Positions 29,721 through 52,500 of a stretch of DNA of 64,000 nt are shown piece by piece. The stretch is from Amia ocellicauda (Eukaryota > Chordata > Actinopteri > Amiiformes > Amiidae). The position numbers and the translations under genes were made by a program. Location: positions 38,403,137 through 38,467,136 of the forward strand of contig NC_089858.1 in the NCBI RefSeq assembly GCF_036373705.1, written 5' to 3'. Below the pieces are notes generated by a model that saw nothing but the letters and a program-made list of their open reading frames with translations, made no database searches and was not told the origin of the DNA. Positions within the stretch are counted from its first letter, which is position 1, and every line of letters starts with the position of its first letter.

Positions 29721-31434
29721 GACACGCATCAAAAGAAAAAAGAAAAAAAGGCAAATTAAGCTCTGATGGCAGCAAGTTAGTTTGAGTGGAATTTATGACT
29801 CATATTTTAGTTCGCTTTATTTACGTCACGGAATAAAATAATTTAAAATAATTAAAAAGGTCACTGTTATAGTTACAGATATACACAAACAAACATTTTT
29901 ATGTTATTTTAAAATATTCCAATTGATAGAGTGATTTGACAGCAGTCTTGAATGTCTGGGTGGAAACTGGTGGTGTTCGATTCACAAAATGTGACGTGAA
30001 CTCCTAATCGATTTCTTAATTAGAGAATCGATGGGATCGATTCCAAGTATCATTCCCAAAGCCATCTTTGTCGATTCCCACTTCAATAATTTAAATAAAT
30101 GAACTTCCACATACTGTTGTTTACACAACCATATTTAATGTATACCAAAACTATAAAATAAATAAATATAATTAAAAAAAAAACTTAAACAAAACAACTT
30201 AAAAACCTGTAGTCACATTTAGCATTTTACTCATTTCCTTGACCTCAATTACAAATTATTTCCACACCACACTTCCCCCACTTTATGCTTTTCTTACATA
30301 TATATCTTTGCATGTCACCGGCCTTAAAGCATGAGAAAAAATGTGATCTTCTGGGCAGCTTGAATTAGGTCTCTTGATAAAAACTAAAATCCATCTGAAG
30401 AAGTTTATGTACGTGTCTAACTAATTATCAAAACCATGCATAAAACAGGGGTGTGAATAATCATTTATATTGTTAGAAAATATTCACTTTAAACTTGCTT
30501 TAGACTTGTATTCATGACAAAAAAAAATACACAAATTTTAATAATATTGGACACTGCAGATCGACTGTAAGTGTCAGCCCAGGTCCCCCCCTATCAACCC
30601 ACCCATGTAAAGAATCGACTCCTCATCCTTGGAAACATTAAAAACCTCAAAAATCATGCTGGGTGTTGATTCCTTATTCTGATGTTTATCATTTTGAGAA
30701 CAGATAGATATATCTATTTAGTAAACTGCAGTCCAGTATGTGAATATATGACAATACATGCACAATTTGTAAATTAAATGTGTAGAGTACAGATTTTGGC
30801 CTCCAGTTTAGGAACACTTGCTGATGGATACTTTAAAAAAATAATATTCCACATGAAATAACAAAATCAGCTTCCAATGTGAGCCAGTGTGTATTTGGAC
30901 AATTGTAAAACATACAGCAGGCCTAATAAAGATAACATCAAAACGATGCTCTTCAAATTGTACTTTTGAATGGATTAATTGTTTGAGGACTGACTCCATT
31001 AGTCCCCTTTTACAATCCTGGCCATTGCAAAGACAAGGCCAACACAACTATTGTCTATACTTGCTAACAACCGTACATTTAATTCAGGTCACCAAAGATG
31101 AGAGATTAGTTAATAATGGATTCAAAATATAAGCAGCAGTGACTAGACTAGTGTGATAGATACTTCAGGCGCATATGCATTTTGGGACAGATCAAATATA
31201 CACAACCACAAAATAAAGAAATACTTCTGTAAAACGTAAGTGGGTGTGTTTATTGTGGTGTACTTGACTTGTGTGTGTGTGAATATATAAACATTAAATC
31301 ACAGTCTCCTTTAAAAAAAAAGCTGCAGATTTAAGAAATAAATCCCCATTAAAATACTAGAACCATGATGTATTCTGATCCCCTTCCTCATAATAGTAAA
31401 AACAGGTAGCAACCCAAAAAAACTGAGACAGCAA
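29721..31434. other. Intergenic stretch, no gene seen
   Basis: AT-rich, with scattered ATCGAT-type palindromes near 30005-30045 and no supported exon. Confidence 0.5.
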
Positions 31435-34400
31435 TCATTAATTTATTTATTATAATGAATTTACAAAATTAAAAGTACAAGCAACACTTCAATATATTGT
31501 ACATTTCAGTTCTCTGCATCTTGTGTATGTGTGTGTATTTTAATTTGACTATTTTTACAATGCAATCCACCGTAGACAAGGCTGATGGTCTCCTTGCTCT
31601 AAAACACAGTTGCAGAATCGATTTCCCAATACAGACACACAGGTTTTCAGGCAGAGAATACCTCCAGAGAGATGTTGGGGGATAGGAGGGGGCGGAGGGA
31701 AGGGGACAAGGATGGGACAGGACCAACTCGGACACATTAGGCACCCCCACCACACCAAACCAGCGTAAAACCAAGACATTCAGCTCCCAATTACAGTCAT
31801 TGAGGACAGTAGGGTCTTCTGATTTCTACCTCCACTCCACTCCATAACTGAACGGTTTCTTTTGCTCGATGGAATGAGTTGAGCATTTAGGCAGTCTTTG
31901 GAAAGTGACAATTTCAAGATCACTAAAATATCACAGCAGAGTGGTTTCCCATTTGCTGAAACCATGAGGTGAAAAAAAAAAAACATCCTGACTTCAGTTT
32001 TGGATGATAAAGTTAGGGCTGGTGGTGCACAATGCAGAATAGCCTGCTGCCATGGAGCACTGGAGTCTGTGCTGTTCCCGTCTTGATCGCCTTCCATTCA
32101 CCAGAAATGTTAGTTGTATCAACACAGGGGTGAAGGGAAGTCTTGGCTCAAAAGCCAACAGGGTTTGTGACACAAGAGCTCAAAGCAAATGCATAAATGT
32201 AGCTCATCAAGAACTGTAAATTGACAGCATCAATCACCCCAAGAGAATAGTTACCTAGGACAGGGTTCAGCCTCACACATTTAAGTATAATGAAACTGAC
32301 TTCAAGCTAATTGTCTATCATATTTCTTGCCGTCTCATGCATCAAATAGTATGCATCTAACCTAAGCTATGTAATTCATGTCTGTTTAGTCAATGGTTTG
32401 GTTGCACAAGCTTTAGAAGTCTCACATTTTTGAAGACTGGTTTGCAGCTCACAGAGGCCATCTACTGGAGATCATTGAATTTGCAGTGATATCCTGCATT
32501 TATATGCAATAGGTCCCGGTTTGTAACTAATGCACTGCTACTGTTCAAAAGCCATTTCGGCAATAACATTCACAAACTGAATTTCTTTATACATGATGAT
32601 GTCAATAAACACTCGGACTAAATGGGAAGACTGCTAAAAGCCTGCAAATATGGAAGTGGCAATGTAAATGTATGCAGTAAGGAGACTGGACTAAATCTTT
32701 AAGAGCCTTGTCTTGCACCAAGCACCATACATTTAAAAAGACAGTATGAGCATCAATTGTATTTTGTTTGTTAGTTTAGCATTCATTTCAATATACAGGA
32801 TGGTATTATCAAGTATTGTAATCCCCTTTTAGAAGACTCTATAACCGTGTGTCCAATTCACTTGAAATTCACAGGTACACAGATGGATCACAGACCTGTT
32901 TAAAGGCAGTTATAAAAACTATTTAGACAATGCTACAAGCATGGGCAGAGATGTTTTGGGTTGCACAATCCCCTGATCTTCTCCTCATCGACATAAATAT
33001 AAGTCTGCAGGTATGAAGCAGCATGGCAATCTGTCTGGTTGTAGTTTTTTTTGCAAAGTGCTGTAGTCAATAGTCATTACTGTGAGAACACCAACAGATA
33101 TGCAATGCTGTTCCATATACAGTGCACATGACGGGGTATAAATTGGTCTTCCATATGCCCATCCTGTGAATTGTAAGTGAATATATTTCTCCAAGGTGAT
33201 TGCAAGACTTTTTAATCACCATGTATTTTGATCTAGAATTTCAATTGCAACTAGAAAGGAAAGCCAACCAGAGCCCGCCTCCAAAACCGGAACCTGAACC
33301 CAACTGAACCTTCGTTGGCAAGAGGACGAAAACGCACAGGAAGAAAGCAATGATTACATCAGCTTAGCTGCTAATCCCCCACATCAGATCAATCTGTGAT
33401 TTATTTGAATGGCTCCTTTGATCTCTGTTAGTTATTGTTTATTCTTCTGCTGATTTAGTTAAACCGAGCAATCCCAGAACACAGAATTTGCTGATTTTAT
33501 CTCAATAGAGCAAACAAATTGAAAATCTTCAGTGTAGTCTGAAAGGCAGATAATGTAGAGTTAATGTACAATGAAAAGCCCCAACACTTCTCAAAGTCCT
33601 CTTCAGAGGCCTGAATTTCCAGACAGGTACAATATCACTGACAATAGGTGAAATTTACAATTTGTTTTTACATTTCTTCAAGGAAATACTCAAACAATAC
33701 AACAAAGTGATCACTGCGCTTTTGAAATGATTTGAAGCCTGCAAAAGACAAGTGGACACTATCGTGCCCAGACCCAATTCAAATGGCAAATCAATTATAA
33801 GAATCTAATGATAACAATTACAACATTAACATTTTGCTCCACTGTAAAATATGCAATATAGCTAGATCAATGGGGGAGGGGGATAGACATTTATAATGTA
33901 TTGCATCTGATATGTCTTCCCTGATATGGCTAATATATTAAATAAATTGATCTACATGTACAAAACACATTTTAGATAGGTCAGCAAGTTTCAGAGTACA
34001 GTCTACCCCTCCAGATAGATTTTTTAACCATGTATTGGGAAAACAACCGAAAGAGCAGACTAAACCTTCAACTCAGTGCTATGGTGGAAGTGAAATGTAG
34101 TGTAAACCATTGCCAGCTCTATAGGGGTGTTCAGATACTGTTTTGTCCCCTTTTAATTATCCATTGTAATGACCACGCTAACAGGAGAACTAAAATACAA
34201 ATGTATTTCTTTGATAGTAAAGGCCTGCAATGTTTAAAATAAAACATAAAATGTGATCATAAAAGAACTCACTTTATGCAGCCAACAAAAACATTCATGA
34301 AATAGCAAAATGTCAATAGAAAGAGCAAAGAGAATATCATAAGGGGGTTGAGTTAGCAATCATCATAAATATTTCATGCTTCCATCTGGGAATGCAGCCA

Positions 34401-34766
34401 TCAGCTTCTCCCAGACACACAAACGGAAAAAGAGTCCGCTACAGAGAGAGCCGTGCCTGCAAGCCTGCTGTGTTTGACAGGATGGGGGTGCTGGGGATTT
34501 ACCCGGGACGGCTTGCCCGAACCCTGTGCCGGTTTTGGCTGACGTGCCCTGCAAAGGTGGGGAGGGGGGGCTATTAAAGGCATGCCGGGCTGCGGGGTTC
34601 CTGGCCAATCCCTGTCCGACGGCGGGGGGTGCGGGGGCTGGGAGAGGCAGAGGAACATGTATTGGAAAGGAGTGGCAGGGGGAGGGTTGCTGGAGGATTT
34701 CAATCTGAGGGATTGAGGCTGGGGGTTGGGGGGGTCCTCTCTCACTCGCTTGCTTTCTACCCCTCA
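31435..34766 (-). other. actr1b: Putative long 3' UTR of actr1b
   Basis: Downstream of the actr1b stop (34767) the minus strand runs without another gene to TTATAATAAATAAATT at about 31439-31456, a strong poly(A) context. No earlier equally convincing site was seen, but shorter isoforms are possible. The stretch contains a short similarity (33291-33330) to 48851-48897. The 3.3-kb length is an inference. Confidence 0.4.
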
Positions 34767-45471
<10,705 letters not shown>

Positions 45472-45850
45472 CACGAGCTGTTCTTAATGGATATCACTCT
45501 ATTTGCTCCCTTTTCCTTTCAAATGTCTAGATTTTACTATATACATATAGATATAGATATATATAAAAAAGCCGTGTCACTTTTAGGCTCTCGGATACAC
45601 AGCAGCTCGCTTCGCCTCAACCTAATCCGCTAGGGCGACACACCTCGAGAGACATCCGCGGTGGCCAATCAAAACGACGCCGGCGCGCCAGGCTGGGGAG
45701 GAACCCTGGCTAACCGGACGCGTCACGGAGCCAATGAAGACGCGGAGAAGGCGGGCGCTAGTCCTTCAGGGTTGGTTGCAGGGAAGGCTATGATGTCATC
45801 CGTTCACGACTACACGTTTGAAGAACTCGGCTCTTACAAGTGAGGTCAAA
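45472..45850 (-). promoter_or_regulatory. actr1b: actr1b 5' UTR and CpG-rich promoter
   Basis: GC- and CpG-rich sequence, including 'gacgccggcgcgcc' at 45673-45690, flanks the first exon. CCAAT motifs lie at about 45664 and 45731. A short plus-strand open frame (45661-45843) in the island is probably incidental. An A/T-rich (ata)n patch lies at 45540-45570. Confidence 0.55.
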
Positions 45851-45998
45851 GTTCTCCAGGAACTGAGATCTGAAATGATTCACTGAACAACAATTGACCA
45901 CGACTTCGCTGGATATTGATAATATACAGAAATACATAAATAAATAAAACATACCTAGGAAAATGCAAATTTCCTAAACAGAGGATAAATTAATTACT

Positions 45999-46150
45999 CT
46001 TATTTATTTATTTATTTATTTATTTATTTCAGAATAATTAAAGCACAGTGATTCATAAACCTGTCCTGAAGCCCCCCATGCCCTGCTGGTTTTTGTTCCA
46101 GCTGAGCTCTCAATTGCTTAATTGAACCTTTAATTGAACTAACAAATCTG
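45999..46150. repeat. (TTTA)n tract and MITE-like half copy
   Basis: A (TTTA)n run at about 45999-46029 precedes 'ccatgccctgctggtttttg...gctctcaattgcttaattgaa'. This matches one arm of the repeat at 44229-44405. Confidence 0.5.
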
Positions 46151-46733
46151 TTCCCAAATGATAAAGCAAATTATCCACTAATGATCGAAGATGAAAATGT
46201 AAAGAAAAGATCTTGCTGGCTCAAAGTGCAACTGAGACACTTACAAGCCTCAGGAGGCAGTTTGGAGGAACTAAAGCTTCCCTTGCAAGAAGTGGGGGGA
46301 TTGAAGAGAAGTTGACAGAAAATGTACAAAAACACATATTGATGAACTCTGTGAAGACCAAGGAGGATCTAACCCTGATGAACATTGTAAGGTAGCTGTG
46401 TTCTGTGCCAACATTTACATTACAGTTGTGCTTAGGCCTACCCCCACCATGTTTGGCAGGGGGGGGGCAGCATTTTGTGTTACGCCACTGCCAGTACCAG
46501 GCCCTTTTTAATATCCAATGAGTGTAAAGGTTTAATTAGACCCATTGGTCCGGCCCTATGGAATGGCCGGTGCCGTGATATAATGTTATATTATTTTTTG
46601 TATTGTGCCCGTGATCCACTTGTCCACAGGTCGACTGTTGAACCAAGAACTCTTCCTGTGCTCCAGATATTACATTCATTGGATATTAAAATGAACTCGG
46701 GCAAAGACCCAGATGAAGACACGTGATGGCTGT
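46151..46733. other. Non-coding stretch, no gene seen
   Basis: The minus-strand frame past the GPCR remnant's TM5 (below 46734) could hold decayed intracellular loop 3 sequence, but nothing is recognisable. No other feature. Confidence 0.45.
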
Positions 46734-47345
46734 TTAGTATTTGCTCATTTTGACAATGATGGTCACATAGGTCTCAAACAGGATGACAAAGGTGGCTATC
46801 GTGTTGGGGATGGTTACAAAGATCAAGTAGCCCATACACAACGGACTGTAGAGGTTGGACGTGTCGCCGTACTCCAAGCAATCCCAACCAACCAGTGGCA
46901 GAAAGCCGAGCAAGATGGCAAGAACCCAGTTGACTGTAGCTGCAATCAGGCTTTGCCACTTGGTAACCTTATGCCTTTTTGGCACATAGTCAGTCACAGA
47001 GAAGTAACACTCAATCCCATGCGATTGTAAAGGGTTGACATAATGGCTAATGAAAAGGCAGAGTAGCCCTTGAGAAGCTGCTCAGAGCCATAGATAGTGC
47101 TGTCTGGTTTCATCATGAACAGCATAGACACGTAGAGGGAACAGAAGCTGGTCAACAGATCCGAAAAGCCTAAGCTGTAAAAAAGGATGAAGATGGGTCA
47201 CTGATATTGCCGTCTGCGTAACAATATTATTATCACGGTGCAGTTCAACACCAAAGAGACCGAACTGTCCAGGACCTGCACCATGCCAAGGACGACCACA
47301 GTCTGGGTACTCCAAATCTCAGTTGTCTAGTCTTCAGAAGCAATG
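46734..47345 (-). pseudogene. Rhodopsin-like (class A) GPCR pseudogene, TM1-TM5
   Basis: Intronless minus-strand remnant readable only by switching frames. TM1: VVLGMVQVLDSSVSLVLNC...IIILLRRR. Then a stop and shift. TM2: LGFSDLLTSFCSLYVSMLF. TM3: AFSLAIMSTLYNRMGLSV. A small deletion at about 47005-47015 removes the Asp/Arg of the DRY motif and shifts frame (only YFSVTDY survives). TM4: NWVLAILLGFLPLVGWDCL. TM5: YLIFVTIPNTIATFVILFET. The remnant ends in a stop after KMSKY. TM4 through 'FLPLVGWDC...SPL..YLIF' resembles the lipid/MECA receptor group (cannabinoid, LPA, S1P, GPR3/6/12), but I cannot name the orthologue. TM6-TM7 are not recognised. The frameshifts and lost DRY mean it cannot encode a working receptor. 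Confidence 0.75.
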
Positions 47346-48650
47346 CAGTAAACTATAGTCACCATCTTTACAACAGTTCACTATGATTATGTTGGATCAC
47401 CGCCGAGATGGCTCTTAATGGCCCAATAAAGACTTTCCGGGAACAGACCCTGCCGTGTTGAGAGCAAATCATAATCACAATAGCAGCATTATGTAGCATC
47501 AGTTAAACATTAGTCACTCATATGTGAGGAATAAGCAGAATGTTTATCTTAAATACAAATAATTAAATAAATAAAACATGACAGCTTACTTCTACAGTAA
47601 TGATGTATTTTCTCCTGGAAGTATCGGTGAAGCCATTCAATTGACAAAGTACCGGGAATTACTCCTGTTTGGGGTTCAAAATAGATATCCATGTACATAT
47701 GCTAGAATTCATGGGTTGAACCTACAAAGAACAAAAAATATAGATTTTTTCTATCAGTTATAATCTTTTAATTTGCATGTAAATTCTATATGAAGCATGT
47801 CTCGCACAGCCATAGAAAGCAAAAATACAAGCTTTCACTAGCACTGTTAAAGACTATACTTTCCAATGACCAATAGATGTCACTACTACCTTACACAACG
47901 AATTCCACATAAACAATTCCTGCAGTAATCAATGCTGGGAGCTTTTCAGGGATCCGGAAGATGTCAGTCTTTCCAAGAGGAAAATTAATTTTAGGATTAT
48001 ACAGCAGTTGAAAATGAATTAAACAGCGCACAGACTTCTATAGAATGGATAAGCAGGCAGAATCAATTATCATTTTCTGCCGCTCCACAGCTGCCCATGT
48101 ACCAATTTAATTTTTAAATGCATATTTCATCAGAAAACGGGTCGAAATGCGTGTTAAGCCCACAGAGTCAAACGGAGTATAGGATTAGAAGAAATACTGT
48201 GACACATGCAGATGTGGGTATACAACCATCAGGATGACTTTCTAAGGTGCTATTCCAATGCTCAATTGCATCTCATTACTGTAAATTCCATAAATTTCCC
48301 AGAACCATGTCTAGCATTATGTTGGGTGTATTTTGATAAGAACATTTTAGCTCTGAGCTGAAGCACTGCTCTAAAGAAGACCTCTCCCCCCCAAAGTTAT
48401 CAGATTTCCTTAACTCATCAGCTGGGAACTGGTTTACATCAAAATTGACAGTCTGGGAGGATGGCACAGAGAATAGGCCAAATAGTTTGGAATCCTGCTG
48501 TGAAATGTCTGGGGAAGGGGGCCTGTAGGTAATAAAAACTCTTTGAAATGGACGAGAGCCGAAATCCAGACACAGAGCTACGAACCCGGGCCAACCGGCA
48601 TTTCCAAAAGATGGCATGGATTGACATCAGTCATAAATCAAGCCCCCCTC
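47346..48650. other. Non-coding stretch with one copy of a local duplicate
   Basis: No gene. The segment 48144-48225 recurs at 51262-51339 (see that repeat). Confidence 0.5.
48144..48225 (+). repeat. Dispersed about 80-bp repeat, copy A
   Basis: The run 'aggattagaagaaatactgt' followed by 'gacacatgcagatgtgggta' is identical to 51295-51335, with diverging flanks. The family is unknown. Confidence 0.7.
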
Positions 48651-48741
48651 CAATAGGACACTGGGGGCTGAAACCGAAATCCAATCTCAAGAACTCAGGA
48701 ACCAATCACCTATTGATCTGACAGACTATAAGGAACAGCGC

Positions 48742-48806
<65 letters not shown>

Positions 48807-50160
48807 TAAACCAGTAACTCGCTGCCACAGCTCAACCTGTAGCTCTGTTGCCAGAACCGGAACCAGAAACCAACTAAGTCTTTGCCGGCAACAGAGGAGT
48901 TAAACTGGGAGAAGGACATTGAGCCGTACAAAGAATTCTTTTAAAGGACTTTACCAAATAAAGAACTTTACAGACTGCGCATGCCCGCCTGTGCCCACCT
49001 GATCAGTGGAATTTTACAGCTGGACAATTGACTAAGTCGACTGTATACGAAAGTGTCAGTCATTTAAATAGCTATTTGAGTCTTAAGAAACTTGACCCTT
49101 GGAACAAACAGGGCCCTGCTTTCCTCAAAGACTTTGTCTTCAAGTAACTACGGTGGAAACCCTGCTTACAAAGAAGATTTTGTGCACAACCTTGGAGCCT
49201 TCAAACCAGTGGAAAATCTGTTTGTAAAAGACTCTACATTCGCGAAACCCCAACTTCCAGGTGCATCGACTGAGTGGAAGTTCTTGGACAAAGCCGAACC
49301 GGACTGCCTTTGTTCCAACCACACGGACCTCGTGCCGTGTGCTGTTATCTGAGCCCGAAGCCAGAGAGGCCTCTCTGCGACGAAGTTCACATAAGTTTAA
49401 CAGTTTGGAGTTCATGATTCATGACATTTGAGAAATCAATTAGAAATGTTAATCTGTGATTCATAACTCTAGAATGTGTAATATCATTTATTTTTCTTAA
49501 ATATTAATGTGTGTTGCATTAAACTGTTTTGTTGATAATTTTAGAAATAAAATCTGTCAACTCCGAGAAATATCTTCTCATTCCTGTTTAACTATTTAGT
49601 CTGAAATTGACACAAGTTAATAGACATTAGATTATTGGTGGCCCTGCCTATCCTTAATCATTGAATAATAATTAGTTAAGGGAAATTGTGGTAACAAGTA
49701 ATGATAGGATCTTTCTCGGCACCTAAACGTAAATGAGACTGATGTATGTATATATATAACGAAAAGTTACCTGACATAAATACTAACCTGTGTAGTTATT
49801 TAATGTCCGACTAACAATACTAATGAGAGACTCACCTTCGTCTTACTAACCGGTATTGTAGTCAATGTGTTTATAACCTTTTTTGTTTAACGATTTGTGT
49901 GTTATCATATGCGATCCCATGGTCTTTGATTTGTTCACGGAAGTGATTTGTTTTTGATTTGTTGATCTAGAGTTGAATTTTAATTAGTTTTTCCCTTTTG
50001 TATAATTAGTGTAGTGCTACATTTAGTCTTTGTTTTTGAATAAACTTGACAATTTATATCTTTGGAATTGGTGTCTGCGTCCAATTATTACAGAAATTGA
50101 GTTCTACAAGATTCCAGGATTCGTGATAAGGTGATACTATAAATTCACTTATTTAATTGA
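48650..50160 (+). repeat. Unresolved repeat-like block (possible LTR)
   Basis: A CTATAAGG box at about 48726 is followed by (CT)n at 48746-48803, AATAAA signals at about 49546 and 50039, and a T-rich end. A subsegment (48851-48897) recurs near 33291-33330. The order TATA, leader, poly(A) signal recalls a long terminal repeat. I see no clear terminal TG...CA pair, target duplication or coding region, so the assignment is tentative. The open frame at 49092-49352 has no recognisable similarity. Confidence 0.3.
48746..48803. repeat. (CT)n microsatellite, 58 bp
   Basis: Uninterrupted CT array, shorter than the one at 5239-5369. Confidence 0.97.
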
Positions 50161-51413
50161 AATTTATAAGTGTACCTTATGCTACACATGTTAGCAGAAA
50201 ATATATTTTGTATGTATTTATTTTAACATCTCTACAGTACACCCCCACTGGAGGACATTCTTCAACCGGTGTCATTCCTGGTGTAGTGAAATAAGTTTCT
50301 GATTAGCTCTTCCAGTTCATCCCGGATGTGTTGTATAATATTAATATTAGGACTTGGCAAGCCCTCAAATATTTTTCTTCTTATTCTCCTTGAATCACTT
50401 AAAATGCCAGCTTGGTGCATGACTGTTTAAGTGTGTTAGTATTCAAACCTCACCAATACTGTCAGTTCACTGATGTCAAGTATGACAATATGTGCTGTGT
50501 ACTAGTACCAGCTGGCACTGGCAGAGACTAATCCCAATACATTTGATAAAAAGCAAAATGGCTTTTCTCTATATTACACTGCCTAAATATTACAGATTTA
50601 CTATATTGCTATATCCGTGTCTTTGTAGACTGTTGAAATGTTTAATTTGAGTTGGTGAAGATATTACAGCCCCTGTTTGCTGTTAAACTGTTGCAATGTT
50701 TCAGGAGAAAAACAAAACAAAATAAAAAACATTGGAACAATTAACATTTGTTTTCTCGTATTAAACTCCTGTGTACCTGTGTATTCAGTAGTTGTCTTAA
50801 CAAGTATTCATACATTATTTTCCAAAAATAATTTACCATTGTATGAAGTGTGAGTTGTTCTGTTAAACTATACATGACAGTGAGATGTCTTTTAAGTGTG
50901 TTGAACACTATTTTCCTAATGCAAGTAGAGGGTGTTTATACTTCCAACTACTACTCTACACATGTAACTTCTTGTTGTCATTATCTTTTCAGCCCACCAC
51001 AGTTGCACAGCAGTCAGGAGGGCAAAGTGCAGCTTGTTCTGCTTCAGTCTTCCAGGAAAGGAACTCCACACAAAGGGAAAACAAAATGTCAATTGAATAT
51101 GAAACTATTGGTGAATGAGGTCCTAAAATATTAAACACATCTATTCGGCACACACAAGAAACATATGTCTTATAGAAATAATATAGCCAACAAAATGTCA
51201 CGCATGCTTCATCAAGAACCGAGAACACAGCAACAGCACCAACAAACCAAGGAGACTTGTAGAAATGTGTGTTAAGCCAAGTAAAATGGAGAATAGGATT
51301 AGAAGAAATACTGTGACACATGCAGATGTGGGTATACAATCGGTAAGAGGTATTTATTAGATACCGAAGAGGGAGGGGCTGTATTTCATTCACTGTTGGG
51401 TCTTACGGTGAGA
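50161..51413. other. Non-coding stretch upstream of a signal-peptide exon
   Basis: AT-rich with short open frames only. Copy B of the 80-bp repeat (51262-51339) lies about 75 bp upstream of a TATA box. Confidence 0.5.
51262..51339 (+). repeat. Dispersed about 80-bp repeat, copy B
   Basis: Matches 48144-48225 in the same orientation. It lies just upstream of the TATA box at about 51416, so it could contribute promoter sequence. Confidence 0.7.
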
Positions 51414-51566
51414 GATATAAACCCTTCAGTGAATGTGATCACATTCACAAAGAACTAATTCATTTTTAAGTGTCGACAGGTGGAGCCACAGTGAAAGAGA
51501 GAATAATGCATCAGATCCTTTTCTCCTTCACACTTGCCTCCTTACTGTGCATCAGCTCAGGCGCAG
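51414..51566 (+). CDS. Orphan first exon: TATA box, start codon and signal peptide
   Basis: A TATA box (gatataaac, about 51415) precedes ATG at 51506, or in the same frame 51470. The 51506 start gives MHQILFSFTLASLLCISSGA: a basic/polar N-end, a hydrophobic core and a small-residue cleavage site, that is a textbook signal peptide. It ends at 51566 in GCAG|GTAAGA, phase 1. This layout is typical of secreted cytokines, immunoglobulin-type receptors and other secreted or type I membrane proteins. No second exon could be identified with confidence. A weak candidate is 52192-52258 (CAG acceptor to GTGAGC, phase 1 in and out), but its acceptor lacks a pyrimidine tract. The gene is unidentified and may be truncated or continue in an unrecognised form. 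Confidence 0.5.
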
Positions 51567-52388
51567 GTAAGATACAACAGAAAAATACATTTCAGTGCGG
51601 ATACAAAGCAACGCAAATGCACTTAACTTTTAGGTGTTTAGTGCATATTCTTTAAGATAATGTGAATTATTATTATTATTAGTAATATTAATAATAATAA
51701 TAATAATAATATTAATAATAATAATTATATTAATAATAATTATTATATTATTAATAATAATTATATTAATAATAATGATTAAGTCTCCACTGTGTGTTTA
51801 GTAATTTTGATCACTCATTACTATATTATTTTCAAGTTTATTCTTTTTTGATACTATAGTATATTCTCCACCTTATCTTTCTATAAAATGCTGGAACACT
51901 TACGGAAGTCAATTGTTATGAAACGGATGTGATGCTGATACCCTGTGATGCTGATATTATCTGTAGTGGTCGGTGGACTATAATGCAGATCACTCTTGTA
52001 AATCACACATCAATTAATACTTTAAATTAGATTTTCTCTCAGATTTTTACTATTGTATTATTATTTTTATTTATTTTTTTTATTGTCATGTGTTATTTGT
52101 AACATTGACCTTTAGAATATGCATGGATTAGTTTTGATTAGGTTCTGGTTATTCTAGCATAATCCCTTCAGAAAAAAAGCTGCAGAGATACAGGCTGGAA
52201 TCTGCATTGACCTCCTTGCCCGACATTCTGGATTGGTGTGCAGTTATAAGCTGTCAAATGGTGAGCACTACCTTTTACATTTCTGATAGAGATCCTGAAC
52301 ATTTACAACAGACCTTCAGTTTCTGAAAGTACAACCATCTGTTAAGCCATAAACCCAAAGACTGTCCTATCTTGTGTATCTACTCCAA
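51567..52388. other. Non-coding stretch with (AAT)n microsatellite
   Basis: An AAT/ATT-rich simple repeat lies at about 51668-51778. The remainder is AT-rich without a supported exon. Confidence 0.55.
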
Positions 52389-52500
52389 TCAACATAAGAA
52401 CATAAGAACATAAGAAAGTTTACAAATGAGAGGAGACCATTCGACCCATTGTGCTCGTTCGGTGTCCTTTAATAACTAAGTGATCCAAGGATACTATCCA
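52389..52500 (-). repeat. LINE 3' end with (TTATGTTC)n tail
   Basis: On the minus strand this reads as the 3' end of a fish LINE: '...gtctcctctcatttgtaaac' followed by 'tttcttatgttcttatgttc'. The tandem (ttatgttc) tail is characteristic of this retrotransposon group and lies opposite in orientation to the ORF2 relics elsewhere in the window. Confidence 0.65.

Noticed and set aside
31780-32097. 105-codon minus-strand frame downstream of actr1b
   Set aside because: It lies in the probable 3' UTR, contains a homopolymer-coded Phe run and resembles no protein.
45661-45843. 60-codon plus-strand frame in the actr1b CpG island
   Set aside because: GC-rich promoter DNA opens frames by chance; no homology, and it is not clearly conserved. 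A divergent transcript cannot be excluded.
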